Assembly: GCA_029261795.1 (NCBI GenBank)
Contig: JAJDAP010000116.1
Location: forward strand, 62,001-126,000
Direction of reading: 5' to 3'
Length of the DNA: 64,000 bases
Source: Deltaproteobacteria bacterium
Lineage (GTDB): Bacteria; Myxococcota_A; UBA9160; UBA6930
Shown: positions 1-9,552 of the stretch, piece after piece
Position numbering within the stretch: the first letter of the stretch is position 1
Layout: every line of letters starts with the position of its first letter
Program-made: the position numbers and the translations under genes
Notes under the pieces: generated by a model
What the model was told of the DNA's origin: nothing
What the model saw: the letters and a program-made list of their open reading frames with translations, nothing else
Database searches by the model: none

Positions 1-807
1 TCCGGAGACCAGTCGCGCCCGAGCCTCGAGGACCCGCCAATCCCGGTCCGGGAGGAGGGGCCCGGCCACGATCGTGGTCGTCAGCCCGCGGCTTTCCCGA
101 AGCAGCGGTGCGGCCTCGATCGCAGCATTCCGCAGCGCAACCCCGAAGCGGCCACCGCCGGCGGAGACCACGACGCGATTCCCATCGGCGCGCAGGTTCT
201 TGGCCAGCGCGGCGCCTCGGCGGGAGACATAGCCGGTGTAATGGAGCTGGCTGCAAAGCTCGTTGGCGTAGCGAAAGGAATCCTCGAAGCCGAACCAGTC
301 CGGTCGGCCGTGAACCAGGACGAGATCGATCCACTCGTTCGCCGTCTCCAGCGCTCGGCGCTCGAAGCCGGCCTGGTCGGCACGTCCTTGCACGAGAATG
401 TCGCGCACGCTGGCGACCGTGCGGGCACCTAGCTTCCGACCCTGGGAGAGCAGATGCAGCAGCTCGGCACGGAATTTCTTGCGCCCGAACGGAAACAGAT
501 CGACGAGCACGATCGCTGGCCGGATGCGCTCGACCGCATCGGTGATCATGCGCGCCCGTTCCACGAAGACGTTTGACAGGCTCGCGCCCGCTTGCCCCGG
601 CCGCAGGGCCCGGGCGGAATCGAGTTCGATCGCGGGGAGGCTGATGCACTCGACGCCGGCAGGGAGGGGAACCGCGTCGGGGAGGTGCCCCCCATTCAGG
701 ACAGTGACATCGAACTCGTCCTGGAGGAACTCGGCCAATGCGAAGGCTCGAATCAGATGGCCCAATCCGAGCAGATGCTGACTGTGCATGACGAGCGTTC
801 TACGCAT
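1..807 (-). CDS. MurG-like glycosyltransferase, 3' part outside the window
   Basis: The frame opens with ATG at 805-807 (MRRTLVMHSQHLLGLGHLIR) and stays open to the window edge, so only the first 269 residues are seen. The N-terminal G-x-G-H-x-x-R motif followed by a Rossmann-like alternation and a glycine-rich VVVSAGGGRFG segment near residue 215 is the pattern of MurG/GT-B transferases that take a nucleotide sugar. It resembles the first gene of the same operon (8171-9478), so the two are probably paralogues. The start overlaps the stop of the kinase-like gene at 800 by 8 bases, which indicates translational coupling. Sugar specificity cannot be told; polysaccharide assembly is inferred from the neighbours. 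Confidence 0.72.
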   Translation of the reverse strand, partial: MRRTLVMHSQHLLGLGHLIRAFALAEFLQDEFDVTVLNGGHLPDAVPLPAGVECISLPAIELDSARALRPGQAGASLSNVFVERARMITDAVERIRPAIVLVDLFPFGRKKFRAELLHLLSQGRKLGARTVASVRDILVQGRADQAGFERRALETANEWIDLVLVHGRPDWFGFEDSFRYANELCSQLHYTGYVSRRGAALAKNLRADGNRVVVSAGGGRFGVALRNAAIEAAPLLRESRGLTTTIVAGPLLPDRDWRVLEARARLVSG

Positions 808-2080
808 CGTAGGCGCCTTGCAATGTGGCGTTCGCAGCATCGAGGAGCCGGTCGAGCCGGGCCAGGGTTCGCGGTCGGATTCGATTCACGGCGCGTAGCG
901 CCCGTTCGGCGAGGAGCGCTGCGGCCGTATGCCAACGCAACGCTTCCGGTGAGGGCAAGCGTCCAGTCGTGCCGTAGCCCTCGAGAAAGGCATGCACGCC
1001 CGGTATCCCGCCGGGAAAGGGCCACTCCGCGATGTCCGCGGTGACGGCGGCCGCGATGAAGCTGGCGAGGTCGCAGACAGCCGGTCCTGATGCCACCTGG
1101 TCGAGGTCGATGATGGACACCCGCTGGCCATCCCACAGCACGTTCTTGGGGTGGAGGTCTCCGTGCAGGGAGACGTCGGCGGCCGCCTCGGTCGGTGCGT
1201 TCGCTGCGAGCTGGTCGCACAATCGGCTGGCCGCGGCGTGGAGGTCCGGTCGCGCTTGCGCGATCACGGCTGCGGCCGTTGTTAGCCGAGGGATTCCGTT
1301 CCGAGCGAAGGGCAGGGCCGTCGTCGGAGCTTTCAGCGCGTGGAACTCGGCGAGCGACGCACCGAGGCCTCGCATCGCGCGGAAGGCAACTTCTCCGCGG
1401 AGGCTGGAGAAGGGTGCGCCCGCCAGCGCCTCGAAGACCAACAGTCGATCGTCGGTGCGAGCGCTGAGCAGCCGAGGCAGCCGCAGTCCGGCCTCGGCGG
1501 CGAGAGGCTCCTGGAGGCTCGCCGCGCGCAGGGCGCTCTCCGTCTCCTCCGGGTTCGCGTAGAGTTTCGCGTAGGCCAGGATCTCGTTTGCGTCGCCGAG
1601 GCAACGCGCCGTAGCGGACTTCTCCGGGGCGTAGGCGACGAACTCCGGTCGGCACGACCGGCCCAGAGACTCCGCCAGTGCGCCCGTTCCATCGCGCAGT
1701 TCCGCCAGGCCGCCGAGCTTGCGGTCATTGGGAAAGCGCCAGTAGACCGTGTCGAGCCCGACGAGCTGACCCGACGGAGCAAGGCAAGGAATCTGACGGG
1801 CCCGGGCAGCCGCGTTGTCGTATTGCTGGGGCCCGTGCCCTCGGCTGAATGTTCGCATCGAAACGAGAACAGGCTCACCCGAGATCTTCCGCTCGGATCG
1901 ATAGAGCGTGCGGAGGCTGGTGCCGAAGCGGTACTTGGTGCGAACCCGGCGGAACCGGAGCGCGCTCCCGGATGGGTCTCCCGAAGTGGAGAGCAGGGCC
2001 GAAAGGGCGCCGTCATCGAGCAGCAGTTCGCGCTGCGGCAGCTGACCATCGCGAGCCAGTAACCGTTCGGAGACCGTCAC
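800..2080 (-). CDS. APH/choline-kinase-fold phosphotransferase
   Basis: The 426-residue protein carries the Brenner motif HGDLHPKN, with catalytic Asp, about two thirds along, and the metal-binding IDLDQ a few residues later. This is the catalytic pair of aminoglycoside/choline/homoserine kinase-like enzymes. The N-terminal third (YRFGTSLRTLY, VYWRFPNDRKL) is not typical of antibiotic kinases and recalls proteins that sit in polysaccharide loci. No signal peptide is visible, so the protein is cytoplasmic. It overlaps the upstream heparinase-like gene by 4 bases and the downstream glycosyltransferase by 8, inside the operon. Phosphorylation of a sugar or lipid intermediate is more likely than drug resistance, but that is inference. 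Confidence 0.75.
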   Translation of the reverse strand: MTVSERLLARDGQLPQRELLLDDGALSALLSTSGDPSGSALRFRRVRTKYRFGTSLRTLYRSERKISGEPVLVSMRTFSRGHGPQQYDNAAARARQIPCLAPSGQLVGLDTVYWRFPNDRKLGGLAELRDGTGALAESLGRSCRPEFVAYAPEKSATARCLGDANEILAYAKLYANPEETESALRAASLQEPLAAEAGLRLPRLLSARTDDRLLVFEALAGAPFSSLRGEVAFRAMRGLGASLAEFHALKAPTTALPFARNGIPRLTTAAAVIAQARPDLHAAASRLCDQLAANAPTEAAADVSLHGDLHPKNVLWDGQRVSIIDLDQVASGPAVCDLASFIAAAVTADIAEWPFPGGIPGVHAFLEGYGTTGRLPSPEALRWHTAAALLAERALRAVNRIRPRTLARLDRLLDAANATLQGAYDA

Positions 2081-4020
2081 GGCCGGTTACCGCACAGGGA
2101 ATCGGGACCGGCATCGAAATGGATGGCACGAGGTGTCTCGAAGTTCGCGCAAGGCCCGTCGCCGCGTTGAATGGAGCGGCACGACGCGACCTCCCACCGG
2201 ATCGGATGGTCGACGCCATTCGGACGGCTGCTTCGGCCTAGCATGCACGGCGCGTCGAACCGTGTGCCAGCGATATGGATCTTTGCAGCGGCGTGCTCGC
2301 GCCACAGGACCTGATCCCGCCGACCATCCTGGTGGCAGACCTCGACGAAGGAAATGTCATCCTCGAAGTCGATCGAAGCCAGGCGCGCGCCCCGACAGCG
2401 CGCCCCGGCGAGCAACGTCACGAAGTGCGCGTGGCTGGCGTCCTGGGACGCGACCACCACGGGCGCCTGCTCGCGAATCCCGTACTGGCGCGCGATCCAC
2501 CCCTCTTCGACCTCGACATCTTCTCCCGGCCAGATTTCGAGCCAGGCCCGGTCCGTCTCGACCGTGACGGCTGCGGCGTCACGGTCGAGAACCGGTTTCC
2601 CGCCTTCGGGTGCAAGATGCCAGAGAAGCTCGAAGCGATGGCGTCGCGGCGAAACCAGTCGATCGATCACGATCCAATACCCCGGGTCGATCTGGAACAC
2701 CCGACGTTGATGGCGAGCGGGGTAACAAGGGCTCTCCACGCTCCCGAGGATCGAATCGAGTCCGGGTGAGGACACCCGTTCGAGCAGCAAGGCGGTGGCC
2801 GAGCCGCGCTTGGGCTTCCCCCTCCGGTAAGGGGTCTGATCCAGACCGTCAACACAGACGGTGTTATGCGCTCGCGTCCCCTTGAACCAATGGCGCCAGT
2901 TGGGGTCCGATTCTTCGTAGGTGTAGCGACCAGGATCGAGAACGATGGGCACACCACTCTCGAAGAGGTCGAGATGAAGCGCATCGTAGTGGCCGTGTCC
3001 GCCGTCTCCGACGGGACCGCAGTCGAACAAGAGGTGGGCATCCACCGGGTTGTCCGTTCCCTGCGGGCTCCAGCTTCCGCGGCTGGTGATGTATCCGGCC
3101 TCGGAAAAACTCCCGCGCCGCTCTCGCGGGGGCAAGCCCCTTCGCCCCGATGTCGCGACGAAGAGATAGTCCTCCCGACCGTAGAGATCCGCGGCGAGCC
3201 CGAGCAGGTCGAGGTAGCTCCCCGAGTCGGAGTCCGAGAGCATCGGGATCGTGCCGTCGGGTCGGTGGATGTGGAGGGCAAAGTCGCAGGCCCGCTGCAC
3301 GCGGTCGTCGAAGCTCGCGGACACGTGCACACCGAACCTGCGCGCATTCTCGCGAAAGGCCAGGAGGTTCCGGAGAACGATCATGTGATAGTGCGTCGAA
3401 CGTTCCCGCTGCGCACCATCGGATAGGAGATCTTCCTTCGCGTTCGCCTCCAGGGCCGAAACCGAAAAATCGAGCAGCGCACCGTCCGAATCGAGATCCG
3501 GACACCCCATCGCGACGACGCTGAGGGCGAAGAGCTCGAGCGTTCGGTGGTTTCTTTCCCGGGTGAGGTTGTTCCGGATTTCCCAGGTCTGCTCGGACAG
3601 GCTGCCACGCAGTCGATCCGCCAATCCGGGGCGAAGCGAGCGGAACCCGGGTGTTGCGGCGAAACGCGACCACGCGAAGATCCAGTTCTGGACGCGCCTC
3701 GCCGTCACATCGGTCGATCGGAAACGGGCCGGAGCCTGCTTGATCCAGGAGGAAACGAGTTCCTCCCAAGCGGCGAGATAGCGATGCTCAGTGTTCCGGG
3801 CGAACGCCTGCGCGAGTTCGAGGCCGAAGTAGAACTTGTTCCACTCGATCCCCCACTCTTCGTCGGACGGGAGTGTCGCATCCCAATCCGGTGGGATCCC
3901 GAGCTCGAGTCGGTGGCCCGCGTGCTCAAAGACACCCGCGCAGGCATCATCGGCCGCGGAGCTTCCAGGGTGGAGGTGCCAGATCGGGCAGAAGACATCG
4001 CGGGGTGCTGCGTCCGTCAT
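2077..4020 (-). CDS. heparinase II/III-like polysaccharide lyase family protein
   Basis: The 647-residue protein has an N-terminal alpha-helical toroid (WNKFYFGLELAQAF, NWIFAWSRF, RNNLTRERNHRTLELFAL) and a C-terminal beta-sandwich of the heparinase II/III type, with HGHYDALHLDLF near residue 345 and RAHNTVCVDGLDQ near 385. N, R, H and Y residues of these blocks form the lyase active site in characterised members. Members cleave uronic-acid polysaccharides or remodel exopolysaccharides. No signal peptide is visible, which is odd for a lyase; cytosolic or non-classically exported members do occur in EPS clusters. ATGA overlaps at both ends fix it in the operon. Substrate unknown. Confidence 0.8.
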   Translation of the reverse strand: MTDAAPRDVFCPIWHLHPGSSAADDACAGVFEHAGHRLELGIPPDWDATLPSDEEWGIEWNKFYFGLELAQAFARNTEHRYLAAWEELVSSWIKQAPARFRSTDVTARRVQNWIFAWSRFAATPGFRSLRPGLADRLRGSLSEQTWEIRNNLTRERNHRTLELFALSVVAMGCPDLDSDGALLDFSVSALEANAKEDLLSDGAQRERSTHYHMIVLRNLLAFRENARRFGVHVSASFDDRVQRACDFALHIHRPDGTIPMLSDSDSGSYLDLLGLAADLYGREDYLFVATSGRRGLPPRERRGSFSEAGYITSRGSWSPQGTDNPVDAHLLFDCGPVGDGGHGHYDALHLDLFESGVPIVLDPGRYTYEESDPNWRHWFKGTRAHNTVCVDGLDQTPYRRGKPKRGSATALLLERVSSPGLDSILGSVESPCYPARHQRRVFQIDPGYWIVIDRLVSPRRHRFELLWHLAPEGGKPVLDRDAAAVTVETDRAWLEIWPGEDVEVEEGWIARQYGIREQAPVVVASQDASHAHFVTLLAGARCRGARLASIDFEDDISFVEVCHQDGRRDQVLWREHAAAKIHIAGTRFDAPCMLGRSSRPNGVDHPIRWEVASCRSIQRGDGPCANFETPRAIHFDAGPDSLCGNRP

Positions 4021-5780
4021 CCGGTCAGATCCCGGGAAGCGTGCGCCGCGTGATAGCGCCGGATGCGACGTCCCTCGAGTTGGAGAATGACGTCCGCGAT
4101 TTCTCGAACGCCACCGCGGTGACTGATCACAAGGGTGGTGCGATCGCTGGCGAGCGAAACCAACGTGCTCAGGATCACCCGTTGCGATTCCGCATCTACC
4201 CCAGTGGTCGGCTCGTCGAGGATCACCAACGGTCGATCACACAGGAGCACCTGCGCCAGACCCAATCGGCGGCGCTGACCGCCCGACAAGTTGGCTCCGT
4301 CCTCGCCGAGAGCGGCGTCGAGCTGGGCGGGCAACTGCCTTACGAACGTATCGAGTTCGACCCGTGAGAGCGCCTCCCACAATGACGCGTCCGCTTGTCG
4401 ATCGTGTCCGAAGCACAAGGCCTCGCGCAGGGTTCCGGCGAAGAAGTGACCGCGCTGCGACAGGAACGCCGTGTGCGCGTGCAGGGATTCCAGCTCGATT
4501 TCGTGCAGCCGCCGGCCGCCGATGCGAATCTCTCCCTGGTCCGGCTCGAAGAGACGCGCGATGAGATGCGCGATCGTGGTCTTCCCGCTTCCGCTCGTTC
4601 CTGTGAGTACGGTCAGCTCTCCCGGCTCGATCCGGAAGTTGACGTCCTCGAGCACGTTCCGATCCATCCCCGGGTACCGAAACTGGACATTGTGGAACTC
4701 GACGGGCAGGGCGACGCGCGGGATGGGCAATGCGCCGGGTCGATCCACGACCTGGACCTCGCGCTCCAGGACCGCGACGATGCGCTCTCCGGAAGCCAGG
4801 CCCCGCGCCAGAGCGCCCGCGAGTTCATTGATCTTCTCGACCGGCTTCAGCAATTGGCTGACGTAGGCGACGAACACCGTGAGTGATCCCACGGTCGTCT
4901 GGCCGCGAACGACAAGTGCGGCACCGATCACCAGTACGCCGGCGAAAACGGCGCCCTGGGCCAATTGCAGTGAGCGTTCCATCGAAACCGCCACGCGCAC
5001 CTCGCGGACGCCGGAGCGCAACGCGTCTGAAGCGGAGCGTTCGAATCGCGCCTGGGCTTCGACGACCCCACCCGATGCCTGGAGCGAGGTCATGCCCTGG
5101 ACGACTTCCTGCGAGAGCGCGGACAGCGCACCTTCGTTCTTGCGCTTCTGACGCGCGGCCTCCGCCAGACCGGCGGCGAAAGATCGCGCGAGCCAGGCCA
5201 GCGTCGGCACGACGATGCAGCCCAGCAGCCCGAGTGCCGGCGCCAACCAGAACATCGCCCCGAGTGTGAATAGTACGGTCGCGCCGTGGCGTGCCAATGC
5301 CGGAGCCGTCTTGGTGAACAGCCGCACGAAGGTTCCGGTATCGGCGATCAAGCGACTGACGAGTTCGCCGGTGCGGTGATCGCCGGTCGTGTCCGGGGAG
5401 AGGCGGGACAGGTGCCGCAGCATGTCCATGCGGATCGCCATCGCCAATCGTTCGCGTGTACCCGCATCGACCAGCTTCTGCGCACTCCCGGCGAGGGTGA
5501 ACAAGGTCGATGCGACCAGCGCCAGACCGGCCACCCATACGGCAAGTTCCAGCGCTGGGCGTCCGCTCGACCACTCGGCGAAGGGGCCGGGGAGACCGTT
5601 GCCGGGAAGGACGGAGTCGATCAGCCATTTCAGCGGCCAGGGCGCCAGCAATCCGGCCGCGATCGCGATCCACCCAAAGCCGAGCGACAACAGCAGGCGG
5701 TTGCGAACCGCACGAATCTCGGGGAGGAAACGTCTCCCGAGATCGACGAAGGGATTGCCCCCTTCTCCCGCGCGGCTCAC
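4017..5780 (-). CDS. ABC transporter, fused permease and ATPase (exporter type)
   Basis: This 587-residue half-transporter has about six hydrophobic segments in the first 320 residues (LLLSLGFGWIAIAAGLLAPW, LAVWVAGLALVASTLFTLAG and others). The nucleotide-binding domain follows, with Walker A GTSGSGKTT near residue 395, signature LSGGQRRRLGLAQ near 497, Walker B LVILDEPTTGVD near 520 and the switch His in ISHRGG. It would dimerise in the inner membrane and export a lipid-linked or polymer product (MsbA-like layout). It lies between a glycosyltransferase and the heparinase-like gene with 4-base overlaps on both sides. Export of a glycan or glycolipid precursor is the contextual guess. Confidence 0.88.
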   Translation of the reverse strand: MSRAGEGGNPFVDLGRRFLPEIRAVRNRLLLSLGFGWIAIAAGLLAPWPLKWLIDSVLPGNGLPGPFAEWSSGRPALELAVWVAGLALVASTLFTLAGSAQKLVDAGTRERLAMAIRMDMLRHLSRLSPDTTGDHRTGELVSRLIADTGTFVRLFTKTAPALARHGATVLFTLGAMFWLAPALGLLGCIVVPTLAWLARSFAAGLAEAARQKRKNEGALSALSQEVVQGMTSLQASGGVVEAQARFERSASDALRSGVREVRVAVSMERSLQLAQGAVFAGVLVIGAALVVRGQTTVGSLTVFVAYVSQLLKPVEKINELAGALARGLASGERIVAVLEREVQVVDRPGALPIPRVALPVEFHNVQFRYPGMDRNVLEDVNFRIEPGELTVLTGTSGSGKTTIAHLIARLFEPDQGEIRIGGRRLHEIELESLHAHTAFLSQRGHFFAGTLREALCFGHDRQADASLWEALSRVELDTFVRQLPAQLDAALGEDGANLSGGQRRRLGLAQVLLCDRPLVILDEPTTGVDAESQRVILSTLVSLASDRTTLVISHRGGVREIADVILQLEGRRIRRYHAAHASRDLTG

Positions 5781-7099
5781 GTCGACGCCTCGAGGGTGGA
5801 ACAGAGGAGTGCCTGGAGCCGGGTGACTTCCCCGTTCGCGTCGAACCGTTCCGCGATGCTCCGCTGGCCTGCTCGAGCCAACCGGGTCCCGTTGGCGGGA
5901 TCATCGATCAGCCGATCGATGGCATCCGCGAGGGCCGCCGGTCGGTCGGGTTCGACCAGGAGGCCATTCTGGCCATCCACGACCAGTTCGGGAATGCCCG
6001 AGATCGGGGTCGAGATCACCGGCGTTCCTGCCGCCATCGCTTCGACAAGGACATTGGGAATGCCGTCGCGATCCCCGTCGTCAACGATCCGGCAGGGCAG
6101 TACCAGCGCGTCCGCGTGGCGCATGCGGGTCAGGAGTTCGTTCTGGAGGACGGGCCCTTCGAAAGCGACGAGATCCTCGAGCTGAAGCTCGCGGACCAGG
6201 GAACGGAGGGCGTCGCTCGCATCCCCTTCCTCGCCGACCAGTCGAAGCGTCCACGGCCTTCCGCGTTCCCGGGCGACGGCGCACGCGGAGACCAACGTGT
6301 CGAAGCCCTTCTTGGGGACGCGTCTACCTACCGAGAGCACCTCGAACTCCTGGTTCGCGGCCGGACTCGGCAGGTTCTCTTCCAGGAGGCGCTCGAAATC
6401 CGCGTTGAGTCCGTGATAGACCCGATGGACCTCCGCCTCAGGGCACAGGGCCTCGAGGTGCTTTCGATTCGCCTCGGTGCAGGTCGTGGCGAAGCGAGCG
6501 GCGCGGAGCTTTCGTGCCAACAACCCGGCCGGGTTGAGCTTCGCCTGATAGATGTCCTTCGCGTGGGCGGTGAAGGAGAAGGTCAGACCGAGGATTCCGG
6601 CCGCTAGCCAGGTGACCGTGGTGGCGCCATGACAGAAGTGGGCATGGAGGTGATGGATGGTTCCCTGCTGGCGCACTGCGTCGGCAAGCACGACGGCCTG
6701 GAAGAACTCCTTCAGATACAGCTTTCGGGGAAGGTCCCAGCGGCTTCGGCGTGAACGGACGGCCTGCGCAAACGCTAGTCGTGCTGAACCTAGGAGCCCC
6801 ATCGGACGGTGGCTTCCCAGCCGCATCAGCGCGGGGAGCGCGATCGGGACGTTCTCGCGAAGCCATCGTGCCGCAGTCGTGTCGGACACCGAGCCGAACG
6901 TGGGCAGGTAGTGCGGGGCCGCCTGGATCCGATCCACCACCGCATGTTGCCGCTGCTCGTCCGGCGGTTTGATCACGAAGATCCCGAGTTCCAACCCACG
7001 CTTCTCCAGCCGATGGATCTCGCTCGCGATGAAAAGCTCGGACATCCGGGGATAGCCCTTCAGGACGTAGCCAATGCCGCTCGTCATTCGCTCAGGCAT
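5777..7099 (-). CDS. glycosyltransferase family 4
   Basis: This 440-residue GT-B enzyme shows the hallmark sequence FEVLSVGRRVPKKGFDTLV, the diphosphate-binding region EAMAAGTPVISTPISGIPEL and NGLLVEPDRPAALADAI near the C-terminus. The N-terminal half has the acceptor-side motif SFTAHAKDIYQ. It should transfer a sugar from a nucleotide donor with retention of configuration. It is similar along much of its length to the next upstream gene (7092-8174), including the AHAKD block, which suggests duplication. It overlaps that gene by 8 bases and the ABC transporter gene by 4. Donor and acceptor are unknown. Confidence 0.87.
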   Translation of the reverse strand: MPERMTSGIGYVLKGYPRMSELFIASEIHRLEKRGLELGIFVIKPPDEQRQHAVVDRIQAAPHYLPTFGSVSDTTAARWLRENVPIALPALMRLGSHRPMGLLGSARLAFAQAVRSRRSRWDLPRKLYLKEFFQAVVLADAVRQQGTIHHLHAHFCHGATTVTWLAAGILGLTFSFTAHAKDIYQAKLNPAGLLARKLRAARFATTCTEANRKHLEALCPEAEVHRVYHGLNADFERLLEENLPSPAANQEFEVLSVGRRVPKKGFDTLVSACAVARERGRPWTLRLVGEEGDASDALRSLVRELQLEDLVAFEGPVLQNELLTRMRHADALVLPCRIVDDGDRDGIPNVLVEAMAAGTPVISTPISGIPELVVDGQNGLLVEPDRPAALADAIDRLIDDPANGTRLARAGQRSIAERFDANGEVTRLQALLCSTLEAST

Positions 7100-8174
7100 C
7101 GAGTCGGTACCGCTTGATGAGAACCTCTGCGAAGGCGCGAGATCGCACGCGGACGTCGAATCGATCGACCGCCGTCTGTCTCGCGTTCTCGGCGAGCATC
7201 TGCCTCAAGGCCGGATCCCGAAGTCGCACTAGCGCTGCCGCGAGCTGCGCAGGTTCTCCAGGATCGACTAGCAAGCCGTTGAATCCATCGCGCAGGGCAG
7301 AGACAATGGCACCGGCGCGAGTTCCGACGATGGCACGGCCCGAGGACATCGCTTCGAGCAACACGTTCGGCAGCCCGTCGCGATCGCCGGAAGGGTCGAC
7401 GATCGACGGGACCGCGACGACATCGCACGCCGCGAACTCGTCGGGAAGCGCCGCATGGGTGCAGATTCCTGCAAACGTGACACGACGCTCGAGCCCGAGG
7501 GCGCACACCTGGCGCCGCAGTTCTGCCTCGAGGGGCCCCCCGCCGACGAAGCGCAAGGAGAAGTCCTCCCCGATGGTGCCGCACGCGCTGACGAGGGACG
7601 CGAAGCCCTTCTTCTCGACGAGCCGGCCCACAGCGAGGATGCGCAGGCGATCGGATGGCATCGCACGACGCGGGGTGAACTGTTCGGTGTCGACACCGTG
7701 CGGGATCAGGTCGACGTTCGCGCCGGCAGCTTCGAGCGTGCATGCGACATCGGGATTGCACGCGACGACGCAGCGGGCTGCATGGACCCTGGCTTGAAGA
7801 GCGATCGGGGTTGGCTTGCGGACATCTTTCGCGTGGGCGCTGAAACCGAACGGAAGCCCGAGCCGGCTGGCCGCGCTCTCCGCGACCCTCGCCGGTTCGT
7901 GCGCAAAATAGGCGTGGATCGCGACGGCTCGTGAGCGCGCGATGCGCTGAGCCACCCAACCTTCGCGCTCCCGGTCACTGCCCTCGGGAACACGCTCGAC
8001 GACGTCCGCGAGCTTGGCTGCGGCGGGCTGGCACGGAGCGCCGTCCCCGCCTTTCAGGGCAAGCAGTGGCCCGAGCGCACCGCTCGCCTGCAGGGCCAGG
8101 AGTTCGGGGAGCGCGAAGGTTTCCGACAGCCTGGGGAAGCCGCTCAGGATGACCGCGATCGATCCAGAGGTCAC
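7092..8174 (-). CDS. glycosyltransferase family 4
   Basis: The 360-residue GT-B enzyme has LRILAVGRLVEKKGFASLV in the middle, EAMSSGRAIVGTRAGAI and NGLLVDPGEPAQLAAAL near the end, the retaining GT4 donor-site pattern. It shares the FSAHAKD block and overall layout with the GT4 protein encoded by the following gene, so the pair probably adds related sugars in sequence. It overlaps the first gene of the operon by 4 bases. The protein is soluble or peripheral; no membrane helix is visible. Confidence 0.87.
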   Translation of the reverse strand: MTSGSIAVILSGFPRLSETFALPELLALQASGALGPLLALKGGDGAPCQPAAAKLADVVERVPEGSDREREGWVAQRIARSRAVAIHAYFAHEPARVAESAASRLGLPFGFSAHAKDVRKPTPIALQARVHAARCVVACNPDVACTLEAAGANVDLIPHGVDTEQFTPRRAMPSDRLRILAVGRLVEKKGFASLVSACGTIGEDFSLRFVGGGPLEAELRRQVCALGLERRVTFAGICTHAALPDEFAACDVVAVPSIVDPSGDRDGLPNVLLEAMSSGRAIVGTRAGAIVSALRDGFNGLLVDPGEPAQLAAALVRLRDPALRQMLAENARQTAVDRFDVRVRSRAFAEVLIKRYRLDA

Positions 8175-9478
8175 GAAATGGCCTCCTCCATCAACGCCGC
8201 GACGCGCGCCTGGATGGTCGGGATCGCACCCAGGGAGGGGCGCCAGACGGGGCTCGTCGGGTTCCCGAGCAGGTCAACGACCTTGGCGATCAGTGTCTCC
8301 GGTGAGAGTTCGCTCGGCTCGACCATCTCGAAGCTGCCGCGACCGGCGAGACAGCGCGCCCGGATCAGCTGCTCCTGGACGGGCTCGGAGCGAGGTACGA
8401 GGATGGCGGGCCGGTCGACCGAGAGCAGCTCGCAGACGGTGTTGTACCCGGCCATCGAAACGACCACGTCCGCTTGCGCATAACGTTCGAGCGGTTCCGG
8501 GTCGAAGTCGATGAACTCGACGTCGGCCATATGACCATGCTCGCGGAGCAGCTCTGCGCGGCGAGTGCTCGGCATTTCGGGGCCGAGCACGACGGTCGTT
8601 CGGAAGTCGAACGATCTCGGCAACGACATCAAGCCGCGAAGGTAGACAGAGATCATCTTGCTTCCGTCGCCGCCGCCTCCGGTAGCAACGACGACGCGCG
8701 GCGGTCCTTCCTTCGGGGGCAACTTCGGCACCGAGCGCCCCAGGTAGCCACAGAAGCGGGTCCGAGCGCGGACATCGTCCGGGAAGTCGTAGACGTCGGT
8801 GGCGTCGAACAACGCGCGATCCCCGTAGATCCAGACCTCGTCGTAGAAGTCCCGGATCAGATCGAAGGATCCGGAGGTACGGAACGTTGAGCGTGTGTGT
8901 TCAGGTGCGTCGAGGATGTCGCGCATGCCGAGCACGAGCTTGGGTGGCCGAGGGCTCTGTCGGGCGGCCTCGAGCGATTCGATCAGTTCACCATCGATCC
9001 CACCCGGACGCTTGTCCACGATCATCAGATCCGGTGCGAAGCCAAGCACGGCCTGGCGCAGGAGCAGCGATCGCGTCGCCCGAACTTCCTTGTCCCACGC
9101 ACCCAGGAAGCGCGGTTCGTACCGATCCGCATCGACCCGGTCCAAGGAAGGGAGCTTGATGTAGTCGACGCCGTCGGGAATGCGAAACGACTGGATGACC
9201 GGGGAGCCGGTCACGATCAGGATCGCCCCCAAGGGGTAGGCCTCCGCCAGCGCCTCGGCCAAGGCCAGGGTTCGGCGGATATTCCCGAGGCCAAACGTGT
9301 CATGGGAGTAGAGGAGGATCTTGGGATCGAGCCCTGCACTCTCGTAGGCCGAGGTGCACGGGCCACCTTGGTCATCTCCGGATGGAGACCGAAAAGAGGC
9401 GGCTTGCAGCCGACCACTCCGGGTGTTCGGGTCGATCATTGACGGCAGGCTGGATCGGCAAAGTGCGGGTTGCATCAT
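8171..9478 (-). CDS. MurG-like glycosyltransferase, first gene of the polysaccharide operon
   Basis: The 435-residue protein has ILLYSHDTFGLGNIRRTLAL near residue 55, a central VVVATGGGGDGSKM and the C-terminal donor-site block VVSMAGYNTVCELLSVDRPA, all typical of MurG/GT-B enzymes. The homologous core begins only near residue 53, so the first 50 residues are non-conserved or the start is misplaced. ATG at 9478 lies 13 nt after the TTGC of a sigma-54 promoter and would give an almost leaderless transcript. The next in-frame ATG is at 9439, with no clear Shine-Dalgarno. It heads a seven-gene chain of overlapping genes running left. Confidence 0.83.
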   Translation of the reverse strand: MMQPALCRSSLPSMIDPNTRSGRLQAASFRSPSGDDQGGPCTSAYESAGLDPKILLYSHDTFGLGNIRRTLALAEALAEAYPLGAILIVTGSPVIQSFRIPDGVDYIKLPSLDRVDADRYEPRFLGAWDKEVRATRSLLLRQAVLGFAPDLMIVDKRPGGIDGELIESLEAARQSPRPPKLVLGMRDILDAPEHTRSTFRTSGSFDLIRDFYDEVWIYGDRALFDATDVYDFPDDVRARTRFCGYLGRSVPKLPPKEGPPRVVVATGGGGDGSKMISVYLRGLMSLPRSFDFRTTVVLGPEMPSTRRAELLREHGHMADVEFIDFDPEPLERYAQADVVVSMAGYNTVCELLSVDRPAILVPRSEPVQEQLIRARCLAGRGSFEMVEPSELSPETLIAKVVDLLGNPTSPVWRPSLGAIPTIQARVAALMEEAIS

Positions 9479-9490
9479 GCAGGGTCCCTA

Positions 9491-9507
9491 CGCAATCGCG
9501 GTGCCAG
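9491..9507 (-). promoter_or_regulatory. sigma-54 promoter of the polysaccharide operon
   Basis: On the minus strand the sequence reads CTGGCACCGCGATTGCG, with GG and GC separated by exactly 10 bases as sigma-54 requires (consensus YTGGCAC N5 TTGC). The GC lies at 9493-9492, so transcription should start near 9480, two bases before ATG at 9478. An upstream site related to the palindrome at 10080-10115 lies about 70-90 bases upstream of that start. Control by an enhancer-binding protein, probably the one encoded at 10220-11584, is inferred. Confidence 0.8.
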
Positions 9508-9552
9508 CGCGGCAAGGCGCGAAAACTGCGCTGCGGCGTCTAGAGCGGGGGT

